Shown here piece by piece: positions 35,211-44,095 of a stretch of DNA of 48,457 nt. The notes under the pieces were generated by a model. The model saw nothing but the letters and a program-made list of their open reading frames with translations. It was not told the origin of the DNA and did no database searches. The first letter of the stretch is position 1. Each line of letters starts with the position of its first letter. Origin of the DNA: an uncultured Lachnospiraceae bacterium (GTDB taxonomy: Bacteria; Bacillota; Clostridia; Lachnospirales; Lachnospiraceae); the NCBI GenBank assembly GCA_902770965.1, contig CACXUY010000024.1, positions 1 through 48,457 of the forward strand, written 5' to 3'. A program made the translations under genes and the position numbers.

Positions 35211-37103
35211 TCACTCAGAGCTTGCTTTGGGAACATCGGTGTATGGAAGTATTTTTTCCATGAAGCTCTTCTCCAGCGCTGTCGCGATGGACGCGTTGAC
35301 CTCCAGAGGACTTCCGTCCTGATTTGACGGATTGTCCACTACCACATAGACAAGAAGCTGAGGGTCGTCAGCCGGGACGAAGCCCGCGAAAGAAACCAGG
35401 TATTTCTTGTCCTTTCGAGGAAGCTTCTCTGCCGTGCCGGTCTTGCCCGCGACATCGTAGCTGCCTATCGCCGCCACTGTGCCGGTTCCCTCCGTCACAA
35501 CCCTTCTTAAGGCCTTTTTCACGAAGTCCGAGGTCTCCTTCGTCACCGTCTTATGCATGACGACAGGTTCAAAACGCTCCACCACATTACCGCCCTCATC
35601 GATTATTTCCTTCATGAGATGAGGCTGATAATACGTGCCGCCGTTCACTACCGAGCAAAGGGCCATGGCCATCTGAACCATGTTTACATTGTAGTTCTGG
35701 CCGAAGGAATTGGTCGCCAGAGTGATATCGTCCATGTCGTCAACAGTGTGCACCGAGCCGGCGTTCTCATAAGGAAGGTCTATGCCTGTCTGTCTTCCGA
35801 AGCCGAATAAAGAGATGTTCTTAAGCAGCTTCTCGCTTCCCAGACTTCTTCCGACCTGCATGAGGGCGTCATTGCAAGAGACGATCAGGCTTTCGGCAAG
35901 CGTAACCTCCTCATGGGGGCCGCCGCTGCAGCGGACATAGGTTTCATCCGAGGCGGCACCAAAATTCTCTCCGCCATCGCAGAAATATCTCGATGACCAG
36001 CTGGCCGCACCCTCCTCAAGCGCCGCCGCTACAGTCAGGCACTTCGCTGTGGAGCCGGGTTCATATGACGTCTCTACGGCGAAATTGCTCTGGATCTTCG
36101 CCGTAAGCTCATTCAGCTCCTTTTCAGAGAGCTGCTGCAGCTTCTCCGAGCTTACCACCTTCGATATCTTGCCGGGGTCGTTCAGGTTCACCTGCCTGTC
36201 CATGGCCATGGTGAGAATCTCACCGTTATCGGGGTCAACCGCCAATATTCCGACGTTGTCGGCTGTGTAGGTTTTAAAGAACTCATTTATGCACTCTTCC
36301 GCCGCCGATTGCAGCGTGTGGTCAAGAGTGGTCACCAGTGTGTGTCCGTTTTTGGGTTCAACGTAGGTTCTCTCCACCGTCCCATCCTCAGTTATATATG
36401 ACATCTTTCGTCCTGTCTCTCCGGCGAGATAGTCATTATAATACTGCTCCAAGCCATGGACTCCCACGGCCGCGTCCTGACGTGAATAACCGATGACATC
36501 GCTGGCAAAGGATTCGTAAGGATAACTCCGCTCATACAGCAGCTCAAAAGATATCCCGGTCACGACCGGCTGCGGAATCTTCAGCGACCTATATCTCTCC
36601 TCAGCTTCCTCGTTGAAATTCTCTATATATTTCTCCGCGTTCAGCTTCTCTTCGGCCGTCAGCACCCTGTCTGTCTGAACGTAGTATGAATCTTTGTTCT
36701 GCTTGATGCCGTTTTCCACAAGCTCGCGGTCACAGCCTATCACCGACGTCAGAGCCTCGATGGTCGCTTCACGATTCTTCTCCCGAAGAAGAATGTTCTT
36801 CGGTTCCATGATCACCCTGTATTTCTGAACACTCTGTGCCAGCACAGTACCGTAACGGTCAGTAATGGAGCCCCGGCAAAATGGAAGATCCTGGCCGTCA
36901 TCCGCTTTATTTGACAAAACCTTCTTGCCGGACTCATCACCTCTGTCAACAACGATGAAGATCAGATATATGCATAAAGCAAGCAAAGCCAGTGCCACGA
37001 TCAAAAACGTGAACACCAGCTTCACTCTTCCATTGTATGCAATTGACATCCTCTTTTCAGGAACGGTCCTTCTCTGAACCCTACTCCATTGGGATCTCTT
37101 CAT
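35211..37103 (-). CDS. Class B penicillin-binding protein (FtsI/SpoVD-like transpeptidase)
   Basis: About 630 residues. One membrane segment lies near residue 30-50 after a basic N-terminus, then a dimerisation/pedestal domain, then a transpeptidase domain with STAK (about 349), SCN (about 409) and KTG (about 552) all intact. It cross-links septal peptidoglycan as partner of FtsW. There is no PASTA domain at the C-terminus, which sets it apart from typical SpoVD. The start is uncertain: the ATG chosen (37101-37103) overlaps the ftsL gene by about 20 bases; a later ATG (MSIAYNG) has GAGG immediately before it and a TTG 13 codons earlier is also possible. The mraY gene follows after a family C element. 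Confidence 0.9.
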   Translation of the reverse strand: MKRSQWSRVQRRTVPEKRMSIAYNGRVKLVFTFLIVALALLALCIYLIFIVVDRGDESGKKVLSNKADDGQDLPFCRGSITDRYGTVLAQSVQKYRVIMEPKNILLREKNREATIEALTSVIGCDRELVENGIKQNKDSYYVQTDRVLTAEEKLNAEKYIENFNEEAEERYRSLKIPQPVVTGISFELLYERSYPYESFASDVIGYSRQDAAVGVHGLEQYYNDYLAGETGRKMSYITEDGTVERTYVEPKNGHTLVTTLDHTLQSAAEECINEFFKTYTADNVGILAVDPDNGEILTMAMDRQVNLNDPGKISKVVSSEKLQQLSEKELNELTAKIQSNFAVETSYEPGSTAKCLTVAAALEEGAASWSSRYFCDGGENFGAASDETYVRCSGGPHEEVTLAESLIVSCNDALMQVGRSLGSEKLLKNISLFGFGRQTGIDLPYENAGSVHTVDDMDDITLATNSFGQNYNVNMVQMAMALCSVVNGGTYYQPHLMKEIIDEGGNVVERFEPVVMHKTVTKETSDFVKKALRRVVTEGTGTVAAIGSYDVAGKTGTAEKLPRKDKKYLVSFAGFVPADDPQLLVYVVVDNPSNQDGSPLEVNASIATALEKSFMEKILPYTDVPKASSE

Positions 37104-37614
37104 GCTGGTAAATATACTCTCTTTCTTTGTCGCTGTTCTCAACGGCGGCGGACGAAGCGATGTATATCATCCCGCATTCCTCCACCGCGACCCTGCGGAT
37201 ACGGTTGATGTCCGTATACTCGCCAAGACCATCAAGAACGCCCTCATTTTTTATGCGCAGTTCCTCGGTTCGATTCTGAATCGTCCTGATATTGCCGCGA
37301 TGCATCTGAATGCTGTACTGTATCCGAATTATGCCGGCAGCTGCCGCGCCGATGCCCACAGTGCACAGGACCAGAAGCACAAGGAAAGGGCGCGAGATGG
37401 TGCTTTTAGCAAGGCGGTTGTTCCTGACCTTGGCAGACGTTCTGCTGCGGATTCCCGGCTCGCCCTGCCTTCTGTACACGGGTTCCTTATAGTAAGGCTC
37501 ATAGAGTTCATATTCATCTCTTCTTCTTGGAACCGCGCTGCCATAAGTGTAGTAGTCGGATGAAGCTTGTCCGATTTGAGGGACTTTTATTCTTTTTCTG
37601 ACCCTGTCCTCCAT
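37081..37614 (-). CDS. FtsL-like division protein (septum formation initiator family)
   Basis: 177 residues. A long basic, tyrosine-rich cytoplasmic part (about 75 residues) is followed by one membrane segment (FLVLLVLCTVGIGAAAAGII) and a short coiled coil outside (RGNIRTIQNRTEELRIKNEGVL), the usual FtsL/DivIC arrangement. The sequence is weakly conserved, so the call rests on topology and on position between rsmH and the PBP gene, where ftsL lies in nearly all dcw clusters. It would recruit the FtsW-PBP pair to the septum. The long N-terminal tail is larger than in E. coli FtsL but common in clostridia. Confidence 0.8.
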   Translation of the reverse strand: MEDRVRKRIKVPQIGQASSDYYTYGSAVPRRRDEYELYEPYYKEPVYRRQGEPGIRSRTSAKVRNNRLAKSTISRPFLVLLVLCTVGIGAAAAGIIRIQYSIQMHRGNIRTIQNRTEELRIKNEGVLDGLGEYTDINRIRRVAVEECGMIYIASSAAVENSDKEREYIYQHEEIPME

Positions 37615-37769
37615 CCTGCGTCCTCCGTATATGATGAAGCTTAAGACGACGGATCCGCCGCCCTAAGCCGATAAATCGATAATGATATTTAAGATTATGC
37701 TGCTTCGATATGCCGTATAGATTTAAAAACTGACGGACAGTGACGAAAATGTTATGCGTAAACGACCGA

Positions 37770-38581
37770 TCATGCCCTCTCAAATACTCTAAGCTTCGCG
37801 CTTTTTGCCCTGGGATTAAGAGCTATCTCCTCTTCTTCCGGCAGTATCGGCTTTCTGGTTACTACGTGTCCCATGCTCTTCTTGCCGCAGACGCACACCG
37901 GGAAATCCGGCGGGCAGGTGCAGGGCTTTTCGAGGGTGCGGAAACCGTCTTTGACGATCCGGTCTTCCAGGGAATGGAAGGTGATGACGGCGAATCTGCC
38001 TCCGGGGTTCAGGCAGCCGGCCAGGCTCTCAACAGCCTGGCTGATCTCATCAAGCTCGCTGTTCAATGCTATGCGCAAAGCCTGAAACGTCCTCTTCGCC
38101 GGATGTCCGCCCTTTAGCTTCGCTTTCCTTGGTATGGACTCCTCTATGATCTCTACAAGCTCACCGGTGGTCTCAACAGGCTTAGATGCCCTTTTCGCTA
38201 CTATCCTTCTTGCTATGGCTCCGGCGAACTTCTCCTCGCCATACTCCCTGAGAATCCTTGTCAGCTCCCTCTCATCTTCCTCGTTAATGATGTCCGCCGC
38301 CGTGCGCCTCTGCTCACGGTCCATCCTCATGTCCAGCGGGGCATCATTCATGTATGAAAATCCACGTTAGAATCCGGACAGGGCGCAAGCCTGCCTGACG
38401 CGGCCTGTAGGGCATCCCTGTCCCGGTCCACCCCTATCAGACGGCCTGTCGTCAGCTTCGACGCTATCACGGATGAGTGGCCGGCTCCTCCCAAGGTGCC
38501 GTCCACATAGATTCCGTCAGGCTTTATGGCCAATTCCCTTATCACCGGCTCCAGCATGACCGGCACATGTGAGAACTCCAT
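37770..38581 (-). pseudogene. rsmH: 16S rRNA (cytosine-1402-N4) methyltransferase, internally deleted and frameshifted
   Basis: The N-terminal piece (38348-38581, 77 codons) has [30 protein letters not shown] (SAM binding) and IGVDRD, and stops at TGA soon after LAPCPDS. The C-terminal piece (37770-38351, 193 codons) begins [11 protein letters not shown] and includes the conserved FHSLEDRIVK and the cysteine cluster CTCPPDFPVC. Reading the second frame backwards gives [15 protein letters not shown], the exact family motif, preceded directly by TAA. The two parts total about 270 codons against about 310 in the family. The missing stretch of roughly 40 codons normally holds the NF..L and DGILLDLGVSS blocks. 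So this is a deletion that also shifts frame, not a simple base slip. The enzyme should be inactive unless this is an assembly error. mraZ upstream overlaps its start by one base (TGATG). Confidence 0.85.
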
Positions 38582-39006
38582 CAGAAGCCCAGTCCTTCGA
38601 AGTCAGCTGCCATCTGCTCCTTGTCGTCTAGATCGTTGTACTGCTCCCAGCGGTCCTTGTCCCATATCTCGGCACGGTTTCCCACGCCCACGAGTACTAC
38701 GTCCTTCTGCAGTCCCGCGTATGTCCTCAGGTTCTGGGGGAGCAGGATGCGCCCCTGCTTATCGAATTCACAGTCGAGGGCGTTGGAGAGGAACATGCGC
38801 GATACCTTTCTGCCGTTCGTGCTGGACATGGGCAGCGACATCAGCTTCTTCTCCATCTCATCCCATACGTCTTGAGGCAAAACAAAAAGACACCCGTCCA
38901 ATCCCAAGGTAACGACGAAGCTCTCTCCGAGAAGCTCGCGGTACTTGGCCGGAACGATCATGCGTCCTTTTGAATCGATGTTATGAAAGAAAGTACCCTT
39001 GAACAT
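38581..39006 (-). CDS. mraZ: Transcriptional regulator MraZ
   Basis: A 141-residue protein of two AbrB-like half domains ([19 protein letters not shown] and [18 protein letters not shown]), each with the DxxGR motif. It forms a ring that binds direct repeats upstream of its own operon and represses the division cluster. The start ATG (39004-39006) has only a weak GAGG site, and the longer upstream frame covers the operator and so is not coding. A perfect target is present just upstream (39016-39051), which supports autoregulation. rsmH follows with a one-base overlap. Confidence 0.95.
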   Translation of the reverse strand: MFKGTFFHNIDSKGRMIVPAKYRELLGESFVVTLGLDGCLFVLPQDVWDEMEKKLMSLPMSSTNGRKVSRMFLSNALDCEFDKQGRILLPQNLRTYAGLQKDVVLVGVGNRAEIWDKDRWEQYNDLDDKEQMAADFEGLGF

Positions 39007-39015
39007 CTTAAGCCT

Positions 39016-39051
39016 CAACAATCTACCACAATCAGCCACAACTCGCCACAA
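39016..39051 (-). promoter_or_regulatory. MraZ operator: 10-bp direct repeats
   Basis: On the minus strand the unit TTGTGG plus four bases occurs three times at exact 10-bp steps (TTGTGGCGAG, TTGTGGCTGA, TTGTGGTAGA), with a fourth decayed unit TTGTTGAGG at the ribosome site. Two further GTGG sites lie upstream near the -10 box. MraZ is known to bind short GTGG/TGGG-type direct repeats near the dcw promoter; 10-bp steps put all sites on one face of the helix. Binding here is inferred. Confidence 0.7.
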
Positions 39052-39067
39052 AATGGCTCTTTCCACC

Positions 39068-39096
39068 ATTCTATTACCCACAGGCAATTATTGCAA
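39068..39096 (-). promoter_or_regulatory. Promoter of the mraZ/dcw operon
   Basis: On the minus strand TTGCAA (39096-39091) is followed after 17 bases by TAGAAT (39073-39068). The start site would fall near 39061, with the MraZ repeats covering the initially transcribed region. The stretch from 39097 to 39365 holds no gene; it has an AT-rich tract near 39110-39190. Confidence 0.6.
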
Positions 39097-39365
39097 GCAC
39101 TTTTATATTGAGGACACAAAAAAAATGTTACGAAAATGTTACCATTTTCCTTCGCGGCAGTTAAACCTGCAAGGTTTTTTTGATTATAATGAGGGCAATT
39201 TGATCATGAAGCATACTGCAGCTGCTTCCGTTTTATCAGGCTCAAAGGCTATCAATTAATAAACAACACATCTGTTCAACAGAGTAAAGGACACGGCCAG
39301 CATAATAATTACTGATTTTCCCGCGCTGTCGTCTCGTCATGCGCATGATTTTATGATATCCTACT

Positions 39366-39429
39366 GTATAAGTCCCTAAGGAATGGTTACCGTCAGGCGA
39401 AAGCTTGCTTTCGGCCGGACGGGAATCGT
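39366..39429 (+). repeat. Family C element, copy 3
   Basis: It reads TATAAGTCCCTAAGGAATGG, then CCGTCAGGCGAAAGCTTGCTTTCGGCCGGACGG in outline. The CGAAAGC/GCTTTCG stem is enclosed by a CCGTC/GACGG stem. It lies about 60 bases upstream of the SNF2 gene and is on the opposite strand to copy 2. Confidence 0.6.
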
Positions 39430-39491
39430 TGACATAAAAGCTGATCCGCAAAACCCCGGACCAAAGCACATCACAGAGAGGCAATAAACCG

Positions 39492-42400
39492 ATGCCAAAC
39501 GAAAAATATCTCAAGAGAACCCTTGATTGGAAGAGCCTGTTTGAAAAAAAGACGCTGGCTCAGGCAATGGACCTGCTCAAATACAAAAAAAACGACAGCC
39601 TGTTTCCACAATCAGAAACCCTCTGTACGGCACAGATCTATGACCCTGTCAAGGGCTTCATGACGCTCACCTGCTCGAATGCACCAACCCACTACACAGA
39701 CAGCTGGAGCCAGGCATATTTTAAATGCAGCTGCCAAAAGCGAAGTTATTATTACGGCATACGCCACTGCGCCCACATGGCCGCTATGCTATATCTCTGG
39801 GAGGAACAACATGGACCTTGGGAATTCACGGAGAACGAAGAGGAACACGACGAACGAATCACTGCGGAACTGCGTGAAGAGGAGGTTCAAAGGCGCAGAC
39901 AGCAGATGGAGGCAGAAGGAACTATCAACGCCGCTTTGGTTGATATCCTTCCCGATGAAGATCCCCATGCCGAGCCTCCCTACTTCGACCTCCGCCATAT
40001 CCTCAGGATAAAGAAGGTCAGCCTCTATGAGATTAACCGCGCCAGACTCATATTGGACAACAGCGGTGTTTCCGATATCCGCCACACGCTGGACTATGAC
40101 AGCTTCGGCAACTGCCAGATTCACGCTTTTTCGAATGTCAATGATGGCCTGGACAGCCATGATGTGAGCGCCACCATGACAGCAGATAACCTCGTTTCCT
40201 GTCAATGCGGATGCCCCAGAATGCCCTCTTACGGACACATCACAATTTATAGCGTAAACAACAAAATCTGCGAGCATCTGACCGCCTTTTTCGCAAAGCT
40301 CGACGGTTATCTTTGCAAGAACAATCCAGGAAATGTGACCAATAAGGCCATGGCGCTTTTTCTTAAATCATTTGACAGCTTCAGCGACATAAAGGACTCC
40401 GCTGAAAGCGCGCCTGCCGATGAAAGGGCAAAACGCGTAGTCATCGAGCCGCTGCTGAATGTAGACGGGAGCAGTATCATCCTCTCATACCGTGTCGGCA
40501 GACAGGGCGAGAAGCTTCTGATCCTAAAAAACCTGAGCGATTTTCTCGATGCGTATGATACCGGGACATCCATATCTATATCGAAGAAAGTCACCATCGA
40601 TTTTTCGGTTGAGGATATTACTGAGGCCAGTGAAAAATGGCTGACAAATATACGGCGCAAGGTCAACGAGGTTGCCTCCATCAACAACAAGCTCCAAGCC
40701 AAAAGTCCCTGGGGCTATGTGAGCACCTTGTCCCTCAAGAGCAGGGAGGCGCTCAGCGGCTCCGACCTCGACAATTTCTACTCCCTTACAGAGGACAGCC
40801 TTGTCGACTGCAAGAACAAGAATAACGCCACAAGCTATCCCATCAAGGTCGGGCACAAGCCTCTGCGCATGACGCTCACCTCTTCCGCTGTCCGCAATTC
40901 AGCCGGAAGCACCATAGGCATGGCCATATCAGGCACATTTCCTATGATCCTGGAGGGCAGCATCGGCGACTATGTATTCTCCGAGAAAAACCTCAGCCGT
41001 CTGAGTCAGGAAGAGAAAAGCCTGATACTCCCATTCGCCAAGACAGCCGGCCAATCCGGAAAGATAAACCTCAGGGTAGGCAAGAACGAAATTGCGGAGT
41101 TCTACTACCGCGCACTGCCCCGCATCATGCAGAACCCCTGCATCGTCTACGACGATCAGACGGGCGGAAGTCTGGACAGCCTGCTGCCGCCCGAGGGCGA
41201 ATACTCTTTCCGTCTGGACAGAGAGGATGACGAGATTCTCTGCCTCGCTAAGGCAAGCTATGAAGACAGAAGCTACAAAATCGGCGAGCAGGACTCAAAG
41301 ACTGACGGCTATAGAGACCTGCGCCAGGAGAACCGTATCATTGATGTGCTGGAAAAGTATTTCTGGCACAATACCGACAACGGCCTCTACCAGATGCCCA
41401 CCGACGACGATACTATATATGAGCTTCTCACGGAGGCTGTCCCCGCGCTGTCAAGGTTCGGAGAGGTCCGCGGCGACAGCAGCTTCAGGCTCGACCAGCT
41501 CAGGTCGGTCCCTGATATGACGGTTGGAGTCTCCGTTGAAAGCGACCTGATGGATATATCCATCATTTCAAAGGACATAACGCCGAAGGAGCTGCTCGAT
41601 ATCTTCGACAGCTACAAGCTGAAAAAGAAGTATTACAAGCTCAGCAATGGAGATTTCATAGCGTTGGAGCATGCGGAAGGCTTCAGGGAATTGGAGAAGC
41701 TGTCCGGCGAGCTCGGCCTTGACATCGAGGAAATGCTCTCCGGAAATATCACGCTTCCCATCTACCGCGCACTATACCTCGACAAGCTCCTGGAGGAACA
41801 CGACGCGCTGGCAGCAAACCGAAACCGCACCTTCCGCAGCCTGGTCAAGAACTTCAGCACGATAAAGGACTCCGACTATGAGGTTCCCGAGAGCCTGGCT
41901 CAGGTGCTTAGGAAATATCAGGAGTACGGCTATAAATGGCTGCGCACACTCTGCCAGGCCTCCTTCGGCGGCATATTGGCGGACGAGATGGGCCTCGGCA
42001 AGACCGTACAGATCATTTCCGTGATAAAGGCGCTGAAGGACGAGGGTGTCAGCCTGGCGGAATCTGTTTCCGGCAATGCCATGCCCTCTCTCATCGTTTG
42101 CCCGGCTTCACTCGTATATAACTGGCAGGAGGAGTTCGCCCGCTTCGCGCCTGATGTCAGCACGAAGGTCATCGCAGGCGGTATAGGAAACAGGCGTTCC
42201 CTCTTCGGTGAAATAAAGGCTGCCCTGAAAGGCAGCGGCAGCGGCGCCGATAACGACAACGATGTTAAGAACAACAACGCCAAGAATGGAAGCGATGTCA
42301 AGAGCGGCAGCGGCAGAGACGGCGGCAAAGAAGGCAGCGGCAGAGACGGCAGCAAAGACGGCAGCGAAGATGGCAGCGAAGATGGCAGCAGAGACGGCAG

Positions 42401-43535
42401 CAACGGCAGCAACAGCCCCGTCAGGAACGTCAGCCGGGCGGATGTATATATCACCAGCTATGACCTTCTGCGCCGGGACGCCGCAAGCTATAAGGACCTT
42501 TCCTTCAACATAATGGTCATAGATGAAGCCCAGTACATAAAGAATCCTAAGGCTTCCCAGACCAAGGCCGTAAAATCCGTCAAGGCTTCCCGCCGCTTCG
42601 CCCTCACAGGCACTCCCATAGAGAACAAGCTGTCTGAGCTGTGGAGCATATTTGACTATCTCATGCCCGGATTCCTGTACACCTACCATGATTTCCAGGG
42701 ACGTTTTGAGAATGCTATCGCAAAAAACAAGGACGCGGAGCTGACAGCCAGACTGAAAAAGATGATCTCACCCTTCATCCTCCGGAGACTCAAGACCGAC
42801 GTCTTAAAGGATCTTCCTGAAAAGCTCGAGGAAGTCAGGTACGCGCGATTTGACGATGAGCAGAGGAAGCTATACGATGCCCAGGTCGTGAGAATGAAGC
42901 GGCTTATCAAGGATGAGAGCCTTGGCAGCGGTGGGCGAGACAAGATACAGATACTCGCGGAGCTGACAAGGATCAGGCAGATCTGCTGTGATCCTTCACT
43001 GGTATTCGAGGGCTACAACGGGGGCAGCGCGAAGCTTGACGCATGCATTGAGCTTATCGAGAGCGCGATCGAGGGCGGACATCGTATGCTGCTCTTCTCC
43101 CAGTTCAAGTCCATGCTCCACATCATCGAGGATGCCCTGAAGGAACGCGGTATAGATTATTTTATGATCACCGGGGAAACCTCCAAGGAGAAGCGCCTTG
43201 CGCTGGTCCACGAATTCAACGAAGGGGACATACCTGTTTTCCTGATCTCGCTTAAGGCGGGCGGCACAGGACTGAACCTCACCGGCGCGGACGTCGTCAT
43301 TCATTATGATCCATGGTGGAATCTCGCTGTCCAGAACCAGGCGACGGACCGGGCTCATCGTATAGGCCAGAAGAACAAGGTCACGGTCTACAAGCTGATC
43401 TCCAAGGATACTATCGAGGAGAAGATCATCAACCTGCAGGAAGCCAAGAAGGATCTGGCGGACGCCATCCTGTCAGGCGAACAGTCGTCTCTCATGTCCC
43501 TCAGCCCTCAGGAGCTTTTGGAGCTTCTGGAGTGA
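39492..43535 (+). CDS. SNF2-family helicase with SWIM zinc fingers
   Basis: 1347 residues. Near residue 78 a SWIM finger (CSCQKR...RHCAH) is present, and a second CQC...CEH set lies near 240. The middle third is the helicase-associated region of bacterial SNF2 proteins. The ATPase starts at about 827 with LADEMGLGKTVQ, then DEAQYIKNPKA (about 1012), TGTPIENKL, LRRLKTDVLKDLP, and the second lobe with LISLKAGGTGLNLTGAD and QATDRAHRIGQKNKV. It should translocate on duplex DNA and remodel protein-DNA contacts; bacterial members are linked to RNA polymerase recycling, repair or phage defence. An insertion of about 60 Gly/Ser/Asp/Lys residues sits between motifs Ia and II. The start has a weak GAGAGG site. 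It is a single gene, with a terminator just after it. Confidence 0.93.
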   Translation: MPNEKYLKRTLDWKSLFEKKTLAQAMDLLKYKKNDSLFPQSETLCTAQIYDPVKGFMTLTCSNAPTHYTDSWSQAYFKCSCQKRSYYYGIRHCAHMAAMLYLWEEQHGPWEFTENEEEHDERITAELREEEVQRRRQQMEAEGTINAALVDILPDEDPHAEPPYFDLRHILRIKKVSLYEINRARLILDNSGVSDIRHTLDYDSFGNCQIHAFSNVNDGLDSHDVSATMTADNLVSCQCGCPRMPSYGHITIYSVNNKICEHLTAFFAKLDGYLCKNNPGNVTNKAMALFLKSFDSFSDIKDSAESAPADERAKRVVIEPLLNVDGSSIILSYRVGRQGEKLLILKNLSDFLDAYDTGTSISISKKVTIDFSVEDITEASEKWLTNIRRKVNEVASINNKLQAKSPWGYVSTLSLKSREALSGSDLDNFYSLTEDSLVDCKNKNNATSYPIKVGHKPLRMTLTSSAVRNSAGSTIGMAISGTFPMILEGSIGDYVFSEKNLSRLSQEEKSLILPFAKTAGQSGKINLRVGKNEIAEFYYRALPRIMQNPCIVYDDQTGGSLDSLLPPEGEYSFRLDREDDEILCLAKASYEDRSYKIGEQDSKTDGYRDLRQENRIIDVLEKYFWHNTDNGLYQMPTDDDTIYELLTEAVPALSRFGEVRGDSSFRLDQLRSVPDMTVGVSVESDLMDISIISKDITPKELLDIFDSYKLKKKYYKLSNGDFIALEHAEGFRELEKLSGELGLDIEEMLSGNITLPIYRALYLDKLLEEHDALAANRNRTFRSLVKNFSTIKDSDYEVPESLAQVLRKYQEYGYKWLRTLCQASFGGILADEMGLGKTVQIISVIKALKDEGVSLAESVSGNAMPSLIVCPASLVYNWQEEFARFAPDVSTKVIAGGIGNRRSLFGEIKAALKGSGSGADNDNDVKNNNAKNGSDVKSGSGRDGGKEGSGRDGSKDGSEDGSEDGSRDGSNGSNSPVRNVSRADVYITSYDLLRRDAASYKDLSFNIMVIDEAQYIKNPKASQTKAVKSVKASRRFALTGTPIENKLSELWSIFDYLMPGFLYTYHDFQGRFENAIAKNKDAELTARLKKMISPFILRRLKTDVLKDLPEKLEEVRYARFDDEQRKLYDAQVVRMKRLIKDESLGSGGRDKIQILAELTRIRQICCDPSLVFEGYNGGSAKLDACIELIESAIEGGHRMLLFSQFKSMLHIIEDALKERGIDYFMITGETSKEKRLALVHEFNEGDIPVFLISLKAGGTGLNLTGADVVIHYDPWWNLAVQNQATDRAHRIGQKNKVTVYKLISKDTIEEKIINLQEAKKDLADAILSGEQSSLMSLSPQELLELLE
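42230..42420 (+). repeat. GGCAGC-rich in-frame repeat in the SNF2 gene
   Basis: Purine-rich units such as GGCAGCGGCAGAGACGGC, GGCAGCAAAGAC and GGCAGCGAAGAT repeat and encode GSGRDG, GSKDG, GSEDG and GSRDG. The same stretch is absent from typical SNF2 proteins. It encodes a flexible acidic loop on the surface of the first ATPase lobe. Confidence 0.8.
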
Positions 43536-43575
43536 CATGGGGGCTGTATATGTGCGCGTAAAGTCAAAAGCAGGG

Positions 43576-43612
43576 CTGCCATATTCATGGCGTTGATGAA
43601 TATGGCAGATTT
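43576..43612 (+). terminator. Terminator of the SNF2 gene
   Basis: CTGCCATATTCAT pairs perfectly (13 bp) with ATGAATATGGCAG over a seven-base loop, followed by ATTTAT. Confidence 0.75.
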
Positions 43613-43665
43613 ATATCCAAGCTCATATAACAGATCATATACAAGCTTTTATAAAAGAACGGTTC

Positions 43666-43971
43666 GTGCCAATTTATTTAAAGAACGGCACATGCAGGCT
43701 TATGCCTGTCATGTGCCGTGAAGCAGGCGAGGGGCGGTTTGATATTCAGCTGGAGCCGAAGGATAAGAAGCAGGCGGGATATGTCCTGGAATTCAAAACG
43801 GGAAAAGATCTTGATGAAGACGGACTGAAAGCGCTGGCTGAGGAAGGCAACCGACAGATTCGGGAGCATCGGTACTACACAGATATGGAATATCATGGGG
43901 TGAAAACAATTATCCTGTTTGGAATTGCGTTCAGCGGCAAAAAGGTCTGCGTGAAGGTGGAAGAACGATAG
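43666..43971 (+). pseudogene. C-terminal fragment of an AAA-ATPase/PD-(D/E)XK nuclease family protein
   Basis: The 101 codons match only the end of the large clostridial family that has an N-terminal AAA-ATPase-like part and a C-terminal PD-(D/E)XK domain: GRFDIQLEPKDKK, then YVLEFKTGKD (the D and ExK positions), GNRQIREHRYY and FGIAFSGKKV. The N-terminal 400 or so residues are missing and nothing upstream encodes them. No good ribosome site precedes the frame. It is most probably a remnant. Confidence 0.75.
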
Positions 43972-44095
43972 AGCAACCGTAAATCATCCATTCCCATGGC
44001 CAAAATTGTCAGAAAGTATTAGACTGGTTAGTTTTCAAGGTAAACGCATCTTTGTCGAATTAAATACAACCTAACAGAAAAACGAAAAGGGATTA

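Noticed and set aside
39242..39514. A 90-codon minus-strand frame between mraZ and the SNF2 gene
   Set aside because: It overlaps the SNF2 start and a family C element and has no recognisable features.
41930..42689. 174- and 193-codon minus-strand frames rich in Leu/Pro/Ser or Ala/Val
   Set aside because: They are reverse readings of the purine-rich repeat in the SNF2 gene.
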